Below are positions 1 to 8,615 of a stretch of DNA of 64,000 nt, piece after piece. The stretch is from contig CP075366.1 of the NCBI GenBank assembly GCA_019454145.1, forward strand, positions 1,219,564 to 1,283,563, written 5' to 3'. Both the position numbers and the translations under genes were made by a program. The notes under the pieces are model-generated. The model was not told the DNA's origin. It made no database searches and was given only the letters and a program-made list of their open reading frames with translations. The stretch comes from Fimbriimonadaceae bacterium. Its GTDB lineage: Bacteria > Armatimonadota > Fimbriimonadia > Fimbriimonadales > Fimbriimonadaceae. Position 1 is the first letter of the stretch. Each line of letters begins with the position of its first letter.

Positions 1-814
1 CGACGTAGCCTGCGGCAAGGATCAGCTTTCGGCAGGAAGCCTGCATTTCCGCCCACAACTGCTCGGTCATGATTGGGCTGGGAGCTTCTTCTAATACCTT
101 TTGATGACGCCGCTGCAAACTGCATTCGCGTTCGAATAAGCACGCAACGTTCCCGTGCCGATCGGCAAGGATTTGGACTTCTATATGGCGCGGCTTTTCG
201 ACTAGCTTTTCGACCATCATCGCCGAGTTACCGAACGACTTTTGTGCTTCGTCCATCGCCATGCGGCATTCACGGTCAAATTGATCTGGATCGCGGACAA
301 TGCGCATTCCCCGTCCGCCGCCGCCTGCACTTGCTTTGAGCATGATTGGGTAACCGATGCGATCTGCTTCCTTTTTAAGTTGATCTGGCTCGGCTCCCGG
401 TTCAAAGAATCCCGGCGTGATTGGCACTCCCGAGGCAACCGCTAACTGCTTGGCATCAATTTTTTCGCCAAGCTTTCGCATCGCGCTAGCAGGCGGCCCG
501 ATGAAAATAACTCCCGCCGATTCACAAGCTTCGGCGAATTCTGGGCGTTCGCTCAAAAAGCCGTAGCCGGGATGGATTGCATCCGCGCCCGTTTCCCGAG
601 CCGCATCTAAAACACGTTGAATATCAAGATAACTCTTTGCCGCTTCAGGTTCACCGATGCAAACTGCCTCGTCGGCGAATGCAACATGCATCGCGTGTTC
701 ATCCGCCTCCGAAAAAACCGCTACGGTAGCGATGCCCATTTCACGGCAAGCGGCAAAAACACGGACAGCGATTTCTCCGCGGTTTGCAACCAGAACTTTC
801 TTGATTTGCGCCAT
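1..814 (-). CDS. Biotin carboxylase subunit of an acyl-CoA carboxylase (partial, runs off the window)
   Basis: The N-terminal 271 residues are in the window; the gene continues past base 1. The start reads MAQIKKVLVANRGEIA, the hallmark of biotin carboxylases, followed by the ATP-grasp glycine loop KASAGGGGRGM and FERECSLQRRHQKVLEE. These enzymes carboxylate biotin with ATP and bicarbonate. It begins 4 bases after the stop of a methylglutaconyl-CoA hydratase-like gene, the order of the leucine/isovalerate cluster (liuC-liuD), so the alpha subunit of methylcrotonyl-CoA carboxylase is more likely than accC. The missing C-terminus, where a biotinyl domain would lie, would decide. Family certain, substrate inferred. 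Confidence 0.9.
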   Translation of the reverse strand, partial: MAQIKKVLVANRGEIAVRVFAACREMGIATVAVFSEADEHAMHVAFADEAVCIGEPEAAKSYLDIQRVLDAARETGADAIHPGYGFLSERPEFAEACESAGVIFIGPPASAMRKLGEKIDAKQLAVASGVPITPGFFEPGAEPDQLKKEADRIGYPIMLKASAGGGGRGMRIVRDPDQFDRECRMAMDEAQKSFGNSAMMVEKLVEKPRHIEVQILADRHGNVACLFERECSLQRRHQKVLEEAPSPIMTEQLWAEMQASCRKLILAAGYV

Positions 815-818
815 CAAA

Positions 819-1580
819 TTACTCTTCGATCGTACTCACAAAACTCGCCGGTCGCTTATCCAAAAACGCGGCGACGCCTTCTTTGCCTTCGGCTCCAGCC
901 CTAGCTTTGGCGAGCAGCTTGCTCGAATCTTCTTTGCTCAATGGCGGTTGATTTGAAAGCCACTTACTGGTTGCAACCGATTCTGGCCCGTTGCGCAGAA
1001 CATCTGCCACTTTCGCCATCACTATGGAATGGCACTCGCCTGGAGCGGCTACATCATGAACTAAACCTATGCGCAATGCCTTTTCAGTCTCAAACACTTC
1101 ACCAGTAGTAAACAGTGCTCGGGCATGACCGCTGCCGATCTTGCTGATTACAAACGGAGAAATTGTTGCCGGAACCAAGCCAAGGCGAACTTCACTAAAT
1201 GAAAACTTTGTGCCTTCTTCTGCCACAGCAACATCTGCCGCCGCAACTAGGCCGCACCCGCCACCGAATGCCGCCCCATGCACTTCGGCGATGACAACAG
1301 CTGGGCAGTTCACGATTGCCTCAAAAAGGGTAGCTAATTTGAATGCATCCGCCGCGTTTTGCTCTTCTGTGTAATTTGCGGCCTGCCTCATCCAGTTCAG
1401 ATCGCCACCGGCGGAAAATACTTTTCCTTGCCCACGCAATCGCACAGCGCGAACATTGGAATTCAACTCCGTGAAAACCTTAGTCAAAGCGGCGATCAGT
1501 TCGTCGTTAAAAGCGTTACGGACATCAGGGCGATCCAGAGTCACACTTAACCACTCACCGTGGTTATCTATTTGAAGCAT
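819..1580 (-). CDS. Enoyl-CoA hydratase family, probably methylglutaconyl-CoA hydratase (LiuC-like)
   Basis: A 253-residue crotonase-fold protein of normal length. It has the oxyanion-hole segments FSAGGDLNWM (near residue 58) and HGAAFGGGCGL (near 100), then the SEVRLGLVPATISPFV stretch typical of methylglutaconyl-CoA hydratases of leucine breakdown, which hydrate 3-methylglutaconyl-CoA to HMG-CoA. The C-terminal EGKEGVAAFLDKRPA also fits that subgroup. It leads a unit with the downstream biotin carboxylase. There is no ribosome binding site; a CATAAT hexamer ends 6 bases before the ATG inside an inverted repeat, suggesting a leaderless, regulated transcript. Crotonase family certain; exact substrate inferred from motifs and context. 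Confidence 0.85.
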   Translation of the reverse strand: MLQIDNHGEWLSVTLDRPDVRNAFNDELIAALTKVFTELNSNVRAVRLRGQGKVFSAGGDLNWMRQAANYTEEQNAADAFKLATLFEAIVNCPAVVIAEVHGAAFGGGCGLVAAADVAVAEEGTKFSFSEVRLGLVPATISPFVISKIGSGHARALFTTGEVFETEKALRIGLVHDVAAPGECHSIVMAKVADVLRNGPESVATSKWLSNQPPLSKEDSSKLLAKARAGAEGKEGVAAFLDKRPASFVSTIEE

Positions 1581-1599
1581 GGGTGAATTATGTCACCCA
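1580..1599 (-). promoter_or_regulatory. Inverted repeat over the -10 of the liuC-like gene
   Basis: TGGGTGA and TCACCCA flank 6 bases. On the minus strand these 6 bases read CATAAT, placed 6 bases before the ATG. If transcription starts at or next to the ATG, the repeat lies at the promoter, not in the mRNA, so it is a candidate repressor operator. Inference from sequence only. Confidence 0.4.
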
Positions 1600-1618
1600 G
1601 CCAGTTCAAAAACTCGGG

Positions 1619-2188
1619 TTAGTCTTTCAACCCGGCCTTATACCGAACTGAAGCCATGACCTTATCAATACCGGTCAGCGAATTTGGCTCGGATGGATAG
1701 CCAACGGCGAGAACTGCATAAACATTGTTCGCATCGCCCAGCAAGAGACTTTTGAAAACGATCTTGTTTTTATCCTTGCCCATTTCATGAGCTTGAGTGA
1801 TTACCGATTTACCATCGATTTTTATCGTTTTCTTGCTTAATTCTTTAACAGATTCCTCACTCTCGGAAATACCAAGCACAAGGTCTTTAGCAACTTTTTC
1901 CAGGTGAGCGGCGTTCGCTACCGTGCCTTTTTTGCCGACGAAAACCGTGACCTGGACGTAATAGTCATCGGTTTCAAAAACATGATCGGTGGTTCGCTCA
2001 ACCCAGTCGGTTTTATCTTCGACTTCGGTTTCACCTTCCTGCGAGAGTTTGCCAGGGATAGAGATTGAGAATGTTGAGTCAGGCAGGTACTGACGCTTCC
2101 ACGGCTTTGCCTGCAGATCGGCAATCGCCGTTCCGCCCAGCACCGCGGCTGCGAACAAACCCATCAACATCGTCTTGTAAATCTTCAT
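1619..2188 (-). CDS. Exported protein of unknown function
   Basis: About 189 residues. The N-terminus MKIYKTMLMGLFAAAVLGGTAIA is a clear signal peptide, and the mature part begins FSISIPGKLSQEGETEV and continues with alternating strands, loosely like PsbP/Mog1-type folds (weak resemblance). I chose the ATG at 2188 because AAAGGGA lies 5 bases upstream and the signal peptide follows at once. A TTG at 2263 overlaps the previous stop (TTGA) but would add a 25-residue non-signal stretch. It is the last of three genes for exported proteins. No function can be assigned. Confidence 0.75.
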   Translation of the reverse strand: MKIYKTMLMGLFAAAVLGGTAIADLQAKPWKRQYLPDSTFSISIPGKLSQEGETEVEDKTDWVERTTDHVFETDDYYVQVTVFVGKKGTVANAAHLEKVAKDLVLGISESEESVKELSKKTIKIDGKSVITQAHEMGKDKNKIVFKSLLLGDANNVYAVLAVGYPSEPNSLTGIDKVMASVRYKAGLKD

Positions 2189-2259
2189 CATCTTCCCTTT
2201 CTTAATGCAATAGACGCACAATTCTGCGGCTAGTATCCTGTAAATATCAGAAATCCTGA

Positions 2260-4104
2260 TCAATTCATGCCTTTGGTCCGTACGGTGATTGTCGCCGGAT
2301 AGTGGGCACCACTAAGCGGAATCGTCTCAATGCGCACATCTTGCGACTCACCGGGAGCCAGCCGCTTTTCGTAAAGAGAGATTTCTTGTTTGGTTTGAAG
2401 CATCTTGCCGAACAAGGTTCCACCATTCACCGAGAACAATGCACCTGAATAACCAGCGGACGCCTCGAACATTACTTCCACAATCTGAGTGCGATTCGTG
2501 TTGTTCGCGATTTTGCCTTCAATAAAATACTGAACGCCAAAGTTTCCGCTGAGCGGATTGCCGCCGATGGCAGAAGCAATACTCTCTTGTCCGATGCGGA
2601 CAAATCCAAGTTTGCCTCCTACTTCATAGTCAAATCGCACTTGTCGCAACGGTTTTGAAAATACCAACTTTGGTTGACCGTTCAGAGGAAGCGTGAATCG
2701 TTCAATTTGCATCGCGCGCTGGACAAGCCACGGTTTACGCTGAGAATCAGCACCGCTCCATTCAACTGGAAGCTCCGGCGGATAAATCGCGTTCGCCACC
2801 ATAACAACATCGTCCGAGCCACCTGGCAATAGACGAAGGGTGGCGAGTCCGCTCACCGTTTCTTCATTTGCCATTCGTCGCAGAACAATCGGCACTACCG
2901 AGCGAGGCGGAATATTGACCACGGTGCCTTGATGCTTGAGCCAAGCGCTGAAATACTCGTTTCCGGCATTAAATCCAGCCTTGGCCGGGTCAAGATTAGG
3001 ATCAGAATCGCCAGTGATTAACCACACGCGGGCTGGCTCCGCAGATCGGTTGGCTAAAACGTATTGCACAACTAACGGGGCACTGCTTTTGTTGCAGTGA
3101 TGCCAAAGCAATCGCGCTGGCGAATCGGTCTGCAATCTCCCAAAATAAAGCTGACCAGTTGCTCGAACGTTCTCCGGCTCGTTGCTATACCAAAGAAAAT
3201 CTTCAAAAACCCTGCCCCCGCCGAGATTCCGAACTGTGACGTTAATGGTTCCGTTCGAGGGATAAAAGCCAGGAGCTTCGACTTTTGCGGCCACTTGGTA
3301 CACCCTCGTACTGCCAGGGATGAGAGCATCGATTGGAGGGACATCAAAGCTGATTCGAGCACCTGGCTGAGCCTCAACCATAGTCGAAACGGCACCTCGG
3401 ATCGCATCCAGCACGAGTTCCTTGCTAGCTGGAGAGCCGGTTACATCTGTCACAACGTTCTGCGGCAGGTTCGCCGCAACCGCCATGACGCTGAAAGGAA
3501 CCGCTTTCTCTAAATCCCCGGATTTAACAATAAGCTGACCTTCACCCACCGTCATGGCCTTTACGGAAAGTCGGTATCCATTACGTTTGACTTCCAGAGC
3601 ACCGGAAGGCTCGACCAAAATCGAAGCTGTGCGCGCCATCGAACCAAGAATCTTGATTTCCTGGGATTTGCCAACGACCAAGTTGATGTTTTCGGTCTGC
3701 AAAACCAACGGCGGAACATAGAGTGCTTTGTTGATCGCCCTTGCCCAAGATTCCGCGAGTTCATCTGGGGTCACACCTTGCGCTTTAGCTTCGGCGACTG
3801 TGATCGTAACCACCGTTTTGCCCTGTAGGGCAACCCGCAAACCAGGATCGGCGACGACCGAAACTGTTTGTCCTCTGCGAAAATCCCAAAGTGTTTTCGA
3901 TATGACATTGGCCCGCTCCGCCGGGGCAAGCCCCCCCGCAGAAGTTTTCAGCGTAAAAACTTGAACTCCGTTGATCACTAATGTAGCGGAATCAGTGAGT
4001 ACATCTGCATCAGGCGATTGAGCCACGACCAACGAGGAAAAGCAAAGAAGGAATGCCAATGCAGCGCACTTGACATATCGAATTACGCCCCCCTGAATCG
4101 CCAT
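2260..4104 (-). CDS. Large exported protein with an N-terminal segment like that of periplasmic MscS-type domains
   Basis: About 614 residues with a signal peptide ending near AQS. Residues ~36-135 contain ATLVINGVQVFTLK, APAERANVISKTL, VTITVAEAKAQG and LAESWARAINKAL, a pattern I associate with the extracytoplasmic N-terminal region of some MscS-family channels; here no channel domain follows. The remainder is beta-rich and ends without a membrane anchor. The start is ATG 4104 (TTG just before it), with AGAAGG upstream, 9 bases after the stop of a zinc-ribbon lipoprotein gene, so they are probably co-transcribed. It may act in the cell envelope; no activity can be named. Confidence 0.75.
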   Translation of the reverse strand: MAIQGGVIRYVKCAALAFLLCFSSLVVAQSPDADVLTDSATLVINGVQVFTLKTSAGGLAPAERANVISKTLWDFRRGQTVSVVADPGLRVALQGKTVVTITVAEAKAQGVTPDELAESWARAINKALYVPPLVLQTENINLVVGKSQEIKILGSMARTASILVEPSGALEVKRNGYRLSVKAMTVGEGQLIVKSGDLEKAVPFSVMAVAANLPQNVVTDVTGSPASKELVLDAIRGAVSTMVEAQPGARISFDVPPIDALIPGSTRVYQVAAKVEAPGFYPSNGTINVTVRNLGGGRVFEDFLWYSNEPENVRATGQLYFGRLQTDSPARLLWHHCNKSSAPLVVQYVLANRSAEPARVWLITGDSDPNLDPAKAGFNAGNEYFSAWLKHQGTVVNIPPRSVVPIVLRRMANEETVSGLATLRLLPGGSDDVVMVANAIYPPELPVEWSGADSQRKPWLVQRAMQIERFTLPLNGQPKLVFSKPLRQVRFDYEVGGKLGFVRIGQESIASAIGGNPLSGNFGVQYFIEGKIANNTNRTQIVEVMFEASAGYSGALFSVNGGTLFGKMLQTKQEISLYEKRLAPGESQDVRIETIPLSGAHYPATITVRTKGMN

Positions 4105-4113
4105 CAACCTTCT

Positions 4114-4530
4114 CTACAGCTTAAGTTCTGCCGCACATGCTGGGCAATAGGTTTTGCCGTTTTTGGTTACTGCATCCTCTTTAGGGAGATGGCCTTTGCA
4201 GTTTTCACACCAAACCCGACCCACCGGCGCAGGGCGGCCCTCCTCATGCTTGATGATTTTGCCGTCGGAGTCAATGGATGGATTTTCGGTTTTTTGAGGA
4301 ATAGCTGGTGCAGTACCTCCTGGTAAACCAGGTGTAGACGTCGTACCAGATCCTGACGGATTAGCGAGTGCAACATCAGTAGCATCGCCCGGAGCCGTAG
4401 GATTTTCAGAACCGGTTGTTGATTCTGATGCCGTTTTGTTTGGTACCAAAGGTGTATCCGATTTGTTGCATCCGCTCAAAACGAATCCCGCCATCAAACT
4501 CAATGCAATCAATTGTCCAAAAATTTTCAT
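4114..4530 (-). CDS. Lipoprotein with a C-terminal zinc ribbon
   Basis: 138 residues. The start at 4530 gives a signal peptide with lipobox LSGC, so the mature protein should be lipid-anchored outside the inner membrane. A Ser/Thr/Pro-rich linker (about residues 30-95) leads to a compact C-terminal module with CENCKGH and CPACAAEL, two CxxC pairs about 20 residues apart, a zinc-ribbon or rubredoxin-like knuckle. Cysteine zinc ribbons are usually cytoplasmic, so one on an exported lipoprotein is odd. A longer reading frame upstream to 4692 lacks signal character and overlaps the next gene, so I rejected it. Function unknown. Confidence 0.75.
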   Translation of the reverse strand: MKIFGQLIALSLMAGFVLSGCNKSDTPLVPNKTASESTTGSENPTAPGDATDVALANPSGSGTTSTPGLPGGTAPAIPQKTENPSIDSDGKIIKHEEGRPAPVGRVWCENCKGHLPKEDAVTKNGKTYCPACAAELKL

Positions 4531-4555
4531 AGCCGCAATGTATAGTATGACGCGT

Positions 4556-5362
4556 TTACACGGCTCGGCTAACAACCATCCCGTTGCACGTGCGAACTGC
4601 CCTTCCCCATTCGAGTAAATCCTGCTCAACAACTTGCTTATTGCTACTGGATGCATGAAGGAATTTCCCGTTGCCCGTATAGATTCCCACATGCGAAAAA
4701 TCTAAGCCATCTATTGTCGTACATAAAGCGATAAAGTCGCCAGGGCGCATTTTTGATAACACAGATTGCCACTTATCCTTAGGAATTCGTTTAAATCGAA
4801 TCGAACTTAATGAGTTTTCCATCGCTTGGCAACCTTTCACAAAGTCTTCAACATAAGTGCTGGCCTTGTACTTTTCTGGATTTCTGCTCATGTAGTTTGT
4901 AGTTGGGTTCCAGTCAATTCCTCCTGTAAACTCCTCAGAAACTATCTTTAATCTGCCGGCTTTCTGGTTACCCATTAACCAATCTGATGTGTAGTGGTAG
5001 CGACTAAAATAGCCGTCTACGCGCCCTTCTCGATACCGAGTTTTGGTAACTTCAGCTAATACACTGTTAGCACTGATCTTGGGGCTGCACTTCGCGATCG
5101 CCCAGCTAGATTCCAAAAAAGTCACGCAATCTAATCCATCTAAGAAGACCGAGCACTTTTCAGGATGACTCTCAAGAGTCCAGGCAACATACGGAGTACC
5201 CAAAAACTCGCGACCGACGACCACGATTCGTTCAGTTGTGGTCATAAATGTCCAATTTTGAGAAACAGCCTTATCAGCGAGCTTCGTGTAATTCATATCT
5301 GAAGCAAAAAAAGCATTTGATGAGCCACTCACCAAGACCGTCAGCAAAACACAAGACACCAT
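4556..5362 (-). CDS. DUF1460 family, NlpC/P60-like N-acetylmuramoyl-alanine amidase, exported
   Basis: 268 residues with a short signal peptide. The catalytic cysteine lies in LDGLDCVTFLESS (near residue 78) and the histidine in FSHVGIYTGNGKFLHASS (near 223), the arrangement of the DUF1460 group of papain-like (NlpC/P60 superfamily) enzymes that cleave peptidoglycan peptides. Length and the central RYHYTSDWL region fit the family. AAAGGGG lies 7 bases before the ATG at 5362. The expected site of action is the periplasm. It is one of three NlpC/P60-like genes within 8.5 kb. Confidence 0.85.
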   Translation of the reverse strand: MVSCVLLTVLVSGSSNAFFASDMNYTKLADKAVSQNWTFMTTTERIVVVGREFLGTPYVAWTLESHPEKCSVFLDGLDCVTFLESSWAIAKCSPKISANSVLAEVTKTRYREGRVDGYFSRYHYTSDWLMGNQKAGRLKIVSEEFTGGIDWNPTTNYMSRNPEKYKASTYVEDFVKGCQAMENSLSSIRFKRIPKDKWQSVLSKMRPGDFIALCTTIDGLDFSHVGIYTGNGKFLHASSSNKQVVEQDLLEWGRAVRTCNGMVVSRAV

Positions 5363-5393
5363 TTCATTGCCCCTTTAATAAAGAATTGTATTC

Positions 5394-5433
5394 GATAAAA
5401 AAGTCGCGTCACGCATACAGCGTAACGCGACTT
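5394..5433 (-). terminator. Rho-independent terminator
   Basis: On the minus strand a 14-bp stem (AAGTCGCGTTACGC with GCGTGACGCGACTT, one G-T pair) encloses a 5-base loop and is followed by TTTTTTAT. It lies just after the stop of the lipoprotein gene ending at 5445 and separates it from the DUF1460 gene. Confidence 0.9.
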
Positions 5434-5444
5434 GTATGCCCGCC

Positions 5445-5912
5445 TCAGTCTATAAATTCTTCCAAGTAGATTGTGTACGGGATTTGAACGTCTTCACATC
5501 CATCCCTCTGAAGAAGAACTGTGACTTGGTACTCACCGTCTGGAACTGAACCGTTGGATTCCAACGTTACTTCTACAACAGTTGGCCCTTCGTCGCTTAA
5601 CTGGATTGTGGTTGAGTTACCATCGCCATTTAAGTCAATCGTTACACCTTGTGGTAAGCCGCCTACAGAAACCGTAACTGTCTCACCAGCCTGAACTGGG
5701 GCGGCATCCGCCTGAATCCCGCCCTGAATTTCAGAAAGGCTGAAGTAAAAGTCAACGATATCAATATCATCACCTGATAGAGTGGTGGTTTGCAAATAAG
5801 CAAAGATTTCGCTACATAGCCCACTTCCGGGAACGTACGCCTTAATCCCGCCGCAACCAGCGATGACGACCGAACAAAGAATTGCGATCGCTAGGCAGAT
5901 TTTTGTTTTCAT
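5445..5912 (-). CDS. Small lipoprotein of unknown function
   Basis: 155 residues with a signal peptide and lipobox VIAGC (Cys near residue 20). The mature part is acidic and beta-rich, with GETVTVSVGGLPQGVTIDL and GEYQVTVLLQRDGC, resembling an immunoglobulin-like or cadherin-like sandwich, with four cysteines outside the lipobox. The ATG overlaps the TGA of the upstream barrel gene by one base (TGATG), so the two are translationally coupled. A strong terminator follows. No function recognised. Confidence 0.75.
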   Translation of the reverse strand: MKTKICLAIAILCSVVIAGCGGIKAYVPGSGLCSEIFAYLQTTTLSGDDIDIVDFYFSLSEIQGGIQADAAPVQAGETVTVSVGGLPQGVTIDLNGDGNSTTIQLSDEGPTVVEVTLESNGSVPDGEYQVTVLLQRDGCEDVQIPYTIYLEEFID

Positions 5913-6652
5913 CAGAACTTCACCTCAATGCCTGCCCCAAAACCAAGTCCGTTTCCGAGTCTATGGCTCATGCCAAAACCGGTTGTTGAACCCAAGGCAT
6001 TGCTTGCCGAAATCCAGAATGCATGCTCTGGAGTCGCTTGGAATCGCAATGCAAAGCTCAGAATGTCAGTTTTCATCAATGTCCCCGTATTAAAGTCAAC
6101 TGTATTGTTGCCGCGTGCAATCAGAATCGTAGAAGCATCAAAGCTTAACTTTTCGGTGATCGGAGTTCTTAAGCCAGCAGCCACACCAAGCAAGGCTGCT
6201 TCATCGGCAGCAACGCCAGTTAGTCCAAGGAAGATTCGTGAGCCATGGTCTTCGCCGGCAAAGCCAATTGTGTATGTCGCAGCGACTTGATCTTGCGACG
6301 GTGTAGAAGGGAGCGATGCTCCAACGGACGCATAGAAATTGTTTTTGCGAAAGACCAGTTGAAGTTCTACATCTGACCCTCCGGTGCGGATGACTCCGAC
6401 GTTCTTTTCAGAAGCTCCGCTGACCCTCAACATCACGTTAAATTGGTCGCTGAATCCGTAAACGAACCCTAGGTCCCCGTATGCCGAAGCATCGTTTTTA
6501 TCAAATGAGCGAATAGAAAAGGAGAGTTTTTTAGCCCCATTTTCAGTTTGGGGGGCGAGAGTTTCACTAATAGAACCCACTTGAGCCATTGCCGCTGTGG
6601 ATGCAAATAAGCAACTCAGCACCAGCCCTTGTGTGCAGAGATGTTTTTTCAT
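5912..6652 (-). CDS. Outer-membrane beta-barrel protein
   Basis: About 246 residues. The signal peptide ends at AMAQ. The mature protein is a run of short amphipathic strands with glycine turns (for example LGFVYGFSDQFNVMLRVSG and NNFYASVGASLP) and ends in phenylalanine (GIEVKF), the usual C-terminal signature of outer-membrane barrels. It fits a small 8-10 strand barrel. The first start could be GTG 6655 or ATG 6652; a TATACT hexamer ends 7 bases before the ATG and no ribosome binding site is visible. It forms a two-gene unit with the lipoprotein downstream. Ligand or role unknown. Confidence 0.75.
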   Translation of the reverse strand: MKKHLCTQGLVLSCLFASTAAMAQVGSISETLAPQTENGAKKLSFSIRSFDKNDASAYGDLGFVYGFSDQFNVMLRVSGASEKNVGVIRTGGSDVELQLVFRKNNFYASVGASLPSTPSQDQVAATYTIGFAGEDHGSRIFLGLTGVAADEAALLGVAAGLRTPITEKLSFDASTILIARGNNTVDFNTGTLMKTDILSFALRFQATPEHAFWISASNALGSTTGFGMSHRLGNGLGFGAGIEVKF

Positions 6653-6659
6653 CACAGGC

Positions 6660-6665
6660 AGTATA
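6660..6665 (-). promoter_or_regulatory. -10 element TATACT, possibly leaderless
   Basis: The hexamer is 7 bases from the ATG at 6652, with no Shine-Dalgarno sequence between. It fits the recurrent TANNNT arrangement seen in this window. Confidence 0.4.
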
Positions 6666-6712
6666 ACGCGGACTAGTAAAAATGTTGTGATTTTCGTATC
6701 AATATTTCAAAA

Positions 6713-8500
6713 CTAATTTGTTACCGCGAGGTGGTCATCTTCAGTTTCAAAGGTTCGATAATAATAAGGAGTCGCGGACTCAAACTCACCCGCGCATGTA
6801 TCTACCATTTTCACAACGGTTTTCTTCAACAATTCGCGAAGTTTCTGGTTCAAGTCTAATGCAGATTGCGCTAGCTCTTTAGTTGCTTCAGCAACCACAC
6901 CGACCCGTCTTAATTCTTCTTCAAAGTGCACTAATGCCATTTGATAAAGCTCTTCATCTAAAGTTTCAGTCTTTAACACATTTGCGGCTGTTTTCAGTAC
7001 GCCGCGACTCAATCCGACTAAATCTCGCACCGCTATCGCTGAGAATCCCAAGTTCATTGCATTGGCAGGGTCTATCTCGCCCCATCTTCCTCGCGAAGAA
7101 ACAAGGTCTCGTTCAACCTCAATGAGATTAAGCATTTTATTTAAGAACCACTCATCAACCCTAGTGATATCGTGAACCTTTGCTACTCCCATTCCCCGCC
7201 GGAGAGCTTCTGCTAGAGCCCATAACCGTTCATCGGTTGGCTTTTTACACGCACTTATTAATTCATCTTCCGTGAGCCGCGCCATTCCTGCATGACGCAA
7301 GTCTTTTGATTTGACTTCAAGCCCGCGTACTGCTTTCATCAGAGCGGACTCAAAGGTGCGGTCAATGGCCATCACCTCACCGGTAGCTTTCATTTGCGTA
7401 GAAAGGAACCGATCTCCACTTGAGAATTTATCGAAGGGCCAGCGAGGAATTTTGACAACGCAGTAGTCCAATGCCGGTTCAAAGCACGCTTTTGTTGTTT
7501 GTGTGACGGCATTATCAATTTCGTCTAGCGTTTTGCCGATTGCAATCTTCGCCGCGATCCGAGCAATGGGATATCCGGTGGCTTTACTCGCCAATGCTGA
7601 ACTCCGGCTCACGCGAGGATTGACTTCAATAATATAGTAGTCAAAGCTGTCTGGGTTCACGGCTAACTGAACGTTGCAGCCGCCCTCAATTCCCAATGCG
7701 GAAATAATCTTGAGGCTCGCGGTTCGGAGCATGTGATATTCAATGTCGCTCAGAGTTTGGCTCGGTGCAACCACAATGGAATCCCCCGTGTGAACCCCCA
7801 TTGGGTCTAGGTTTTCCATATTGCAGACCGTGATGCAGTTGCCCATGCGGTCACGCATGACTTCGTACTCAACTTCTTTCCATCCAAGCAAACTGCGTTC
7901 GACCATCAGCTGGCTACGCATTGATAGCTTCAATCCCTTGCGACCGATCTCCCACAAGTCTTCCCTCGTATTAGCTATGCCACCACCAGTGCCTCCCAAG
8001 GTGTATGCAGGGCGGATGATGCAGGGATAAGGCACCTCATCCATCACTCGGGCAAGGTCTTCTTCGCTTTCAACAATCCAACTTTCTGGAACAGGTTCGT
8101 TGATCTCGCGCATCAATGAACGGAACAATTCCCGGTCTTCCGCTTTGCGGATCGCATCTAGCTGTGTGCCAAGGAGCTTGACATTATATTTTTCAAGAAT
8201 TCCAAGTCGGGCGAGTTCAGAGGCGAGGTTCAGCCCAGTTTGACCACCGAGCGTTGGCAACAACCCGTCCGGCCTTTCTTTGGCAATAACCCGTTCGCAG
8301 AATTCTGGTGTGAGAGGCTCAATATAAACGGATTCTGCCGTTTCCTCGTCGGTCATGATGGTGGCGGGGTTTGAGTTGATAAGAACAACTTCGTACCCTT
8401 CTTCTCGAAGGCTTTTGCAAGCCTGAGTCCCCGCGTAATCAAATTCTGCCGCTTGCCCGATAATAATTGGCCCGCTACCAATGACGAGGATTTTTTTCAC
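6713..8500 (-). CDS. carB: Carbamoyl-phosphate synthase large subunit, N-terminal half only (split carB)
   Basis: 595-596 residues. It opens [21 protein letters not shown] and carries the first (carboxyphosphate) ATP-grasp domain (~1-400, with YTLGGTGGG and [21 protein letters not shown]), followed by the oligomerisation domain ending at [20 protein letters not shown]. It then stops exactly where the second ATP-grasp half begins in the usual ~1070-residue enzyme. The domain before VDTCAGEF is about 50 residues longer than usual. No second half lies downstream. Split carB is known from some archaea and Aquifex. Start is GTG 8500 or TTG 8503, directly after an in-frame stop, with no ribosome binding site. 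Role: arginine and pyrimidine synthesis, needing a separate C-terminal subunit and CarA. Confidence 0.92.
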   Translation of the reverse strand: MKKILVIGSGPIIIGQAAEFDYAGTQACKSLREEGYEVVLINSNPATIMTDEETAESVYIEPLTPEFCERVIAKERPDGLLPTLGGQTGLNLASELARLGILEKYNVKLLGTQLDAIRKAEDRELFRSLMREINEPVPESWIVESEEDLARVMDEVPYPCIIRPAYTLGGTGGGIANTREDLWEIGRKGLKLSMRSQLMVERSLLGWKEVEYEVMRDRMGNCITVCNMENLDPMGVHTGDSIVVAPSQTLSDIEYHMLRTASLKIISALGIEGGCNVQLAVNPDSFDYYIIEVNPRVSRSSALASKATGYPIARIAAKIAIGKTLDEIDNAVTQTTKACFEPALDYCVVKIPRWPFDKFSSGDRFLSTQMKATGEVMAIDRTFESALMKAVRGLEVKSKDLRHAGMARLTEDELISACKKPTDERLWALAEALRRGMGVAKVHDITRVDEWFLNKMLNLIEVERDLVSSRGRWGEIDPANAMNLGFSAIAVRDLVGLSRGVLKTAANVLKTETLDEELYQMALVHFEEELRRVGVVAEATKELAQSALDLNQKLRELLKKTVVKMVDTCAGEFESATPYYYRTFETEDDHLAVTN

Positions 8501-8615
8501 CAAAGCCCGTTATACCGAAGAATAACTGGTATTCCCATAGAACCATTCCGCACAAGGTCCTGATAGAATGATTCGAATTGTCCGGACTTTTCGGGCTGAG
8601 AGGACTTGAGGATTG

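Noticed and set aside
3072-3513. Open frames on both other strands inside the large exported protein gene
   Set aside because: Overlap a gene with a signal peptide and steady codon use; no motifs.
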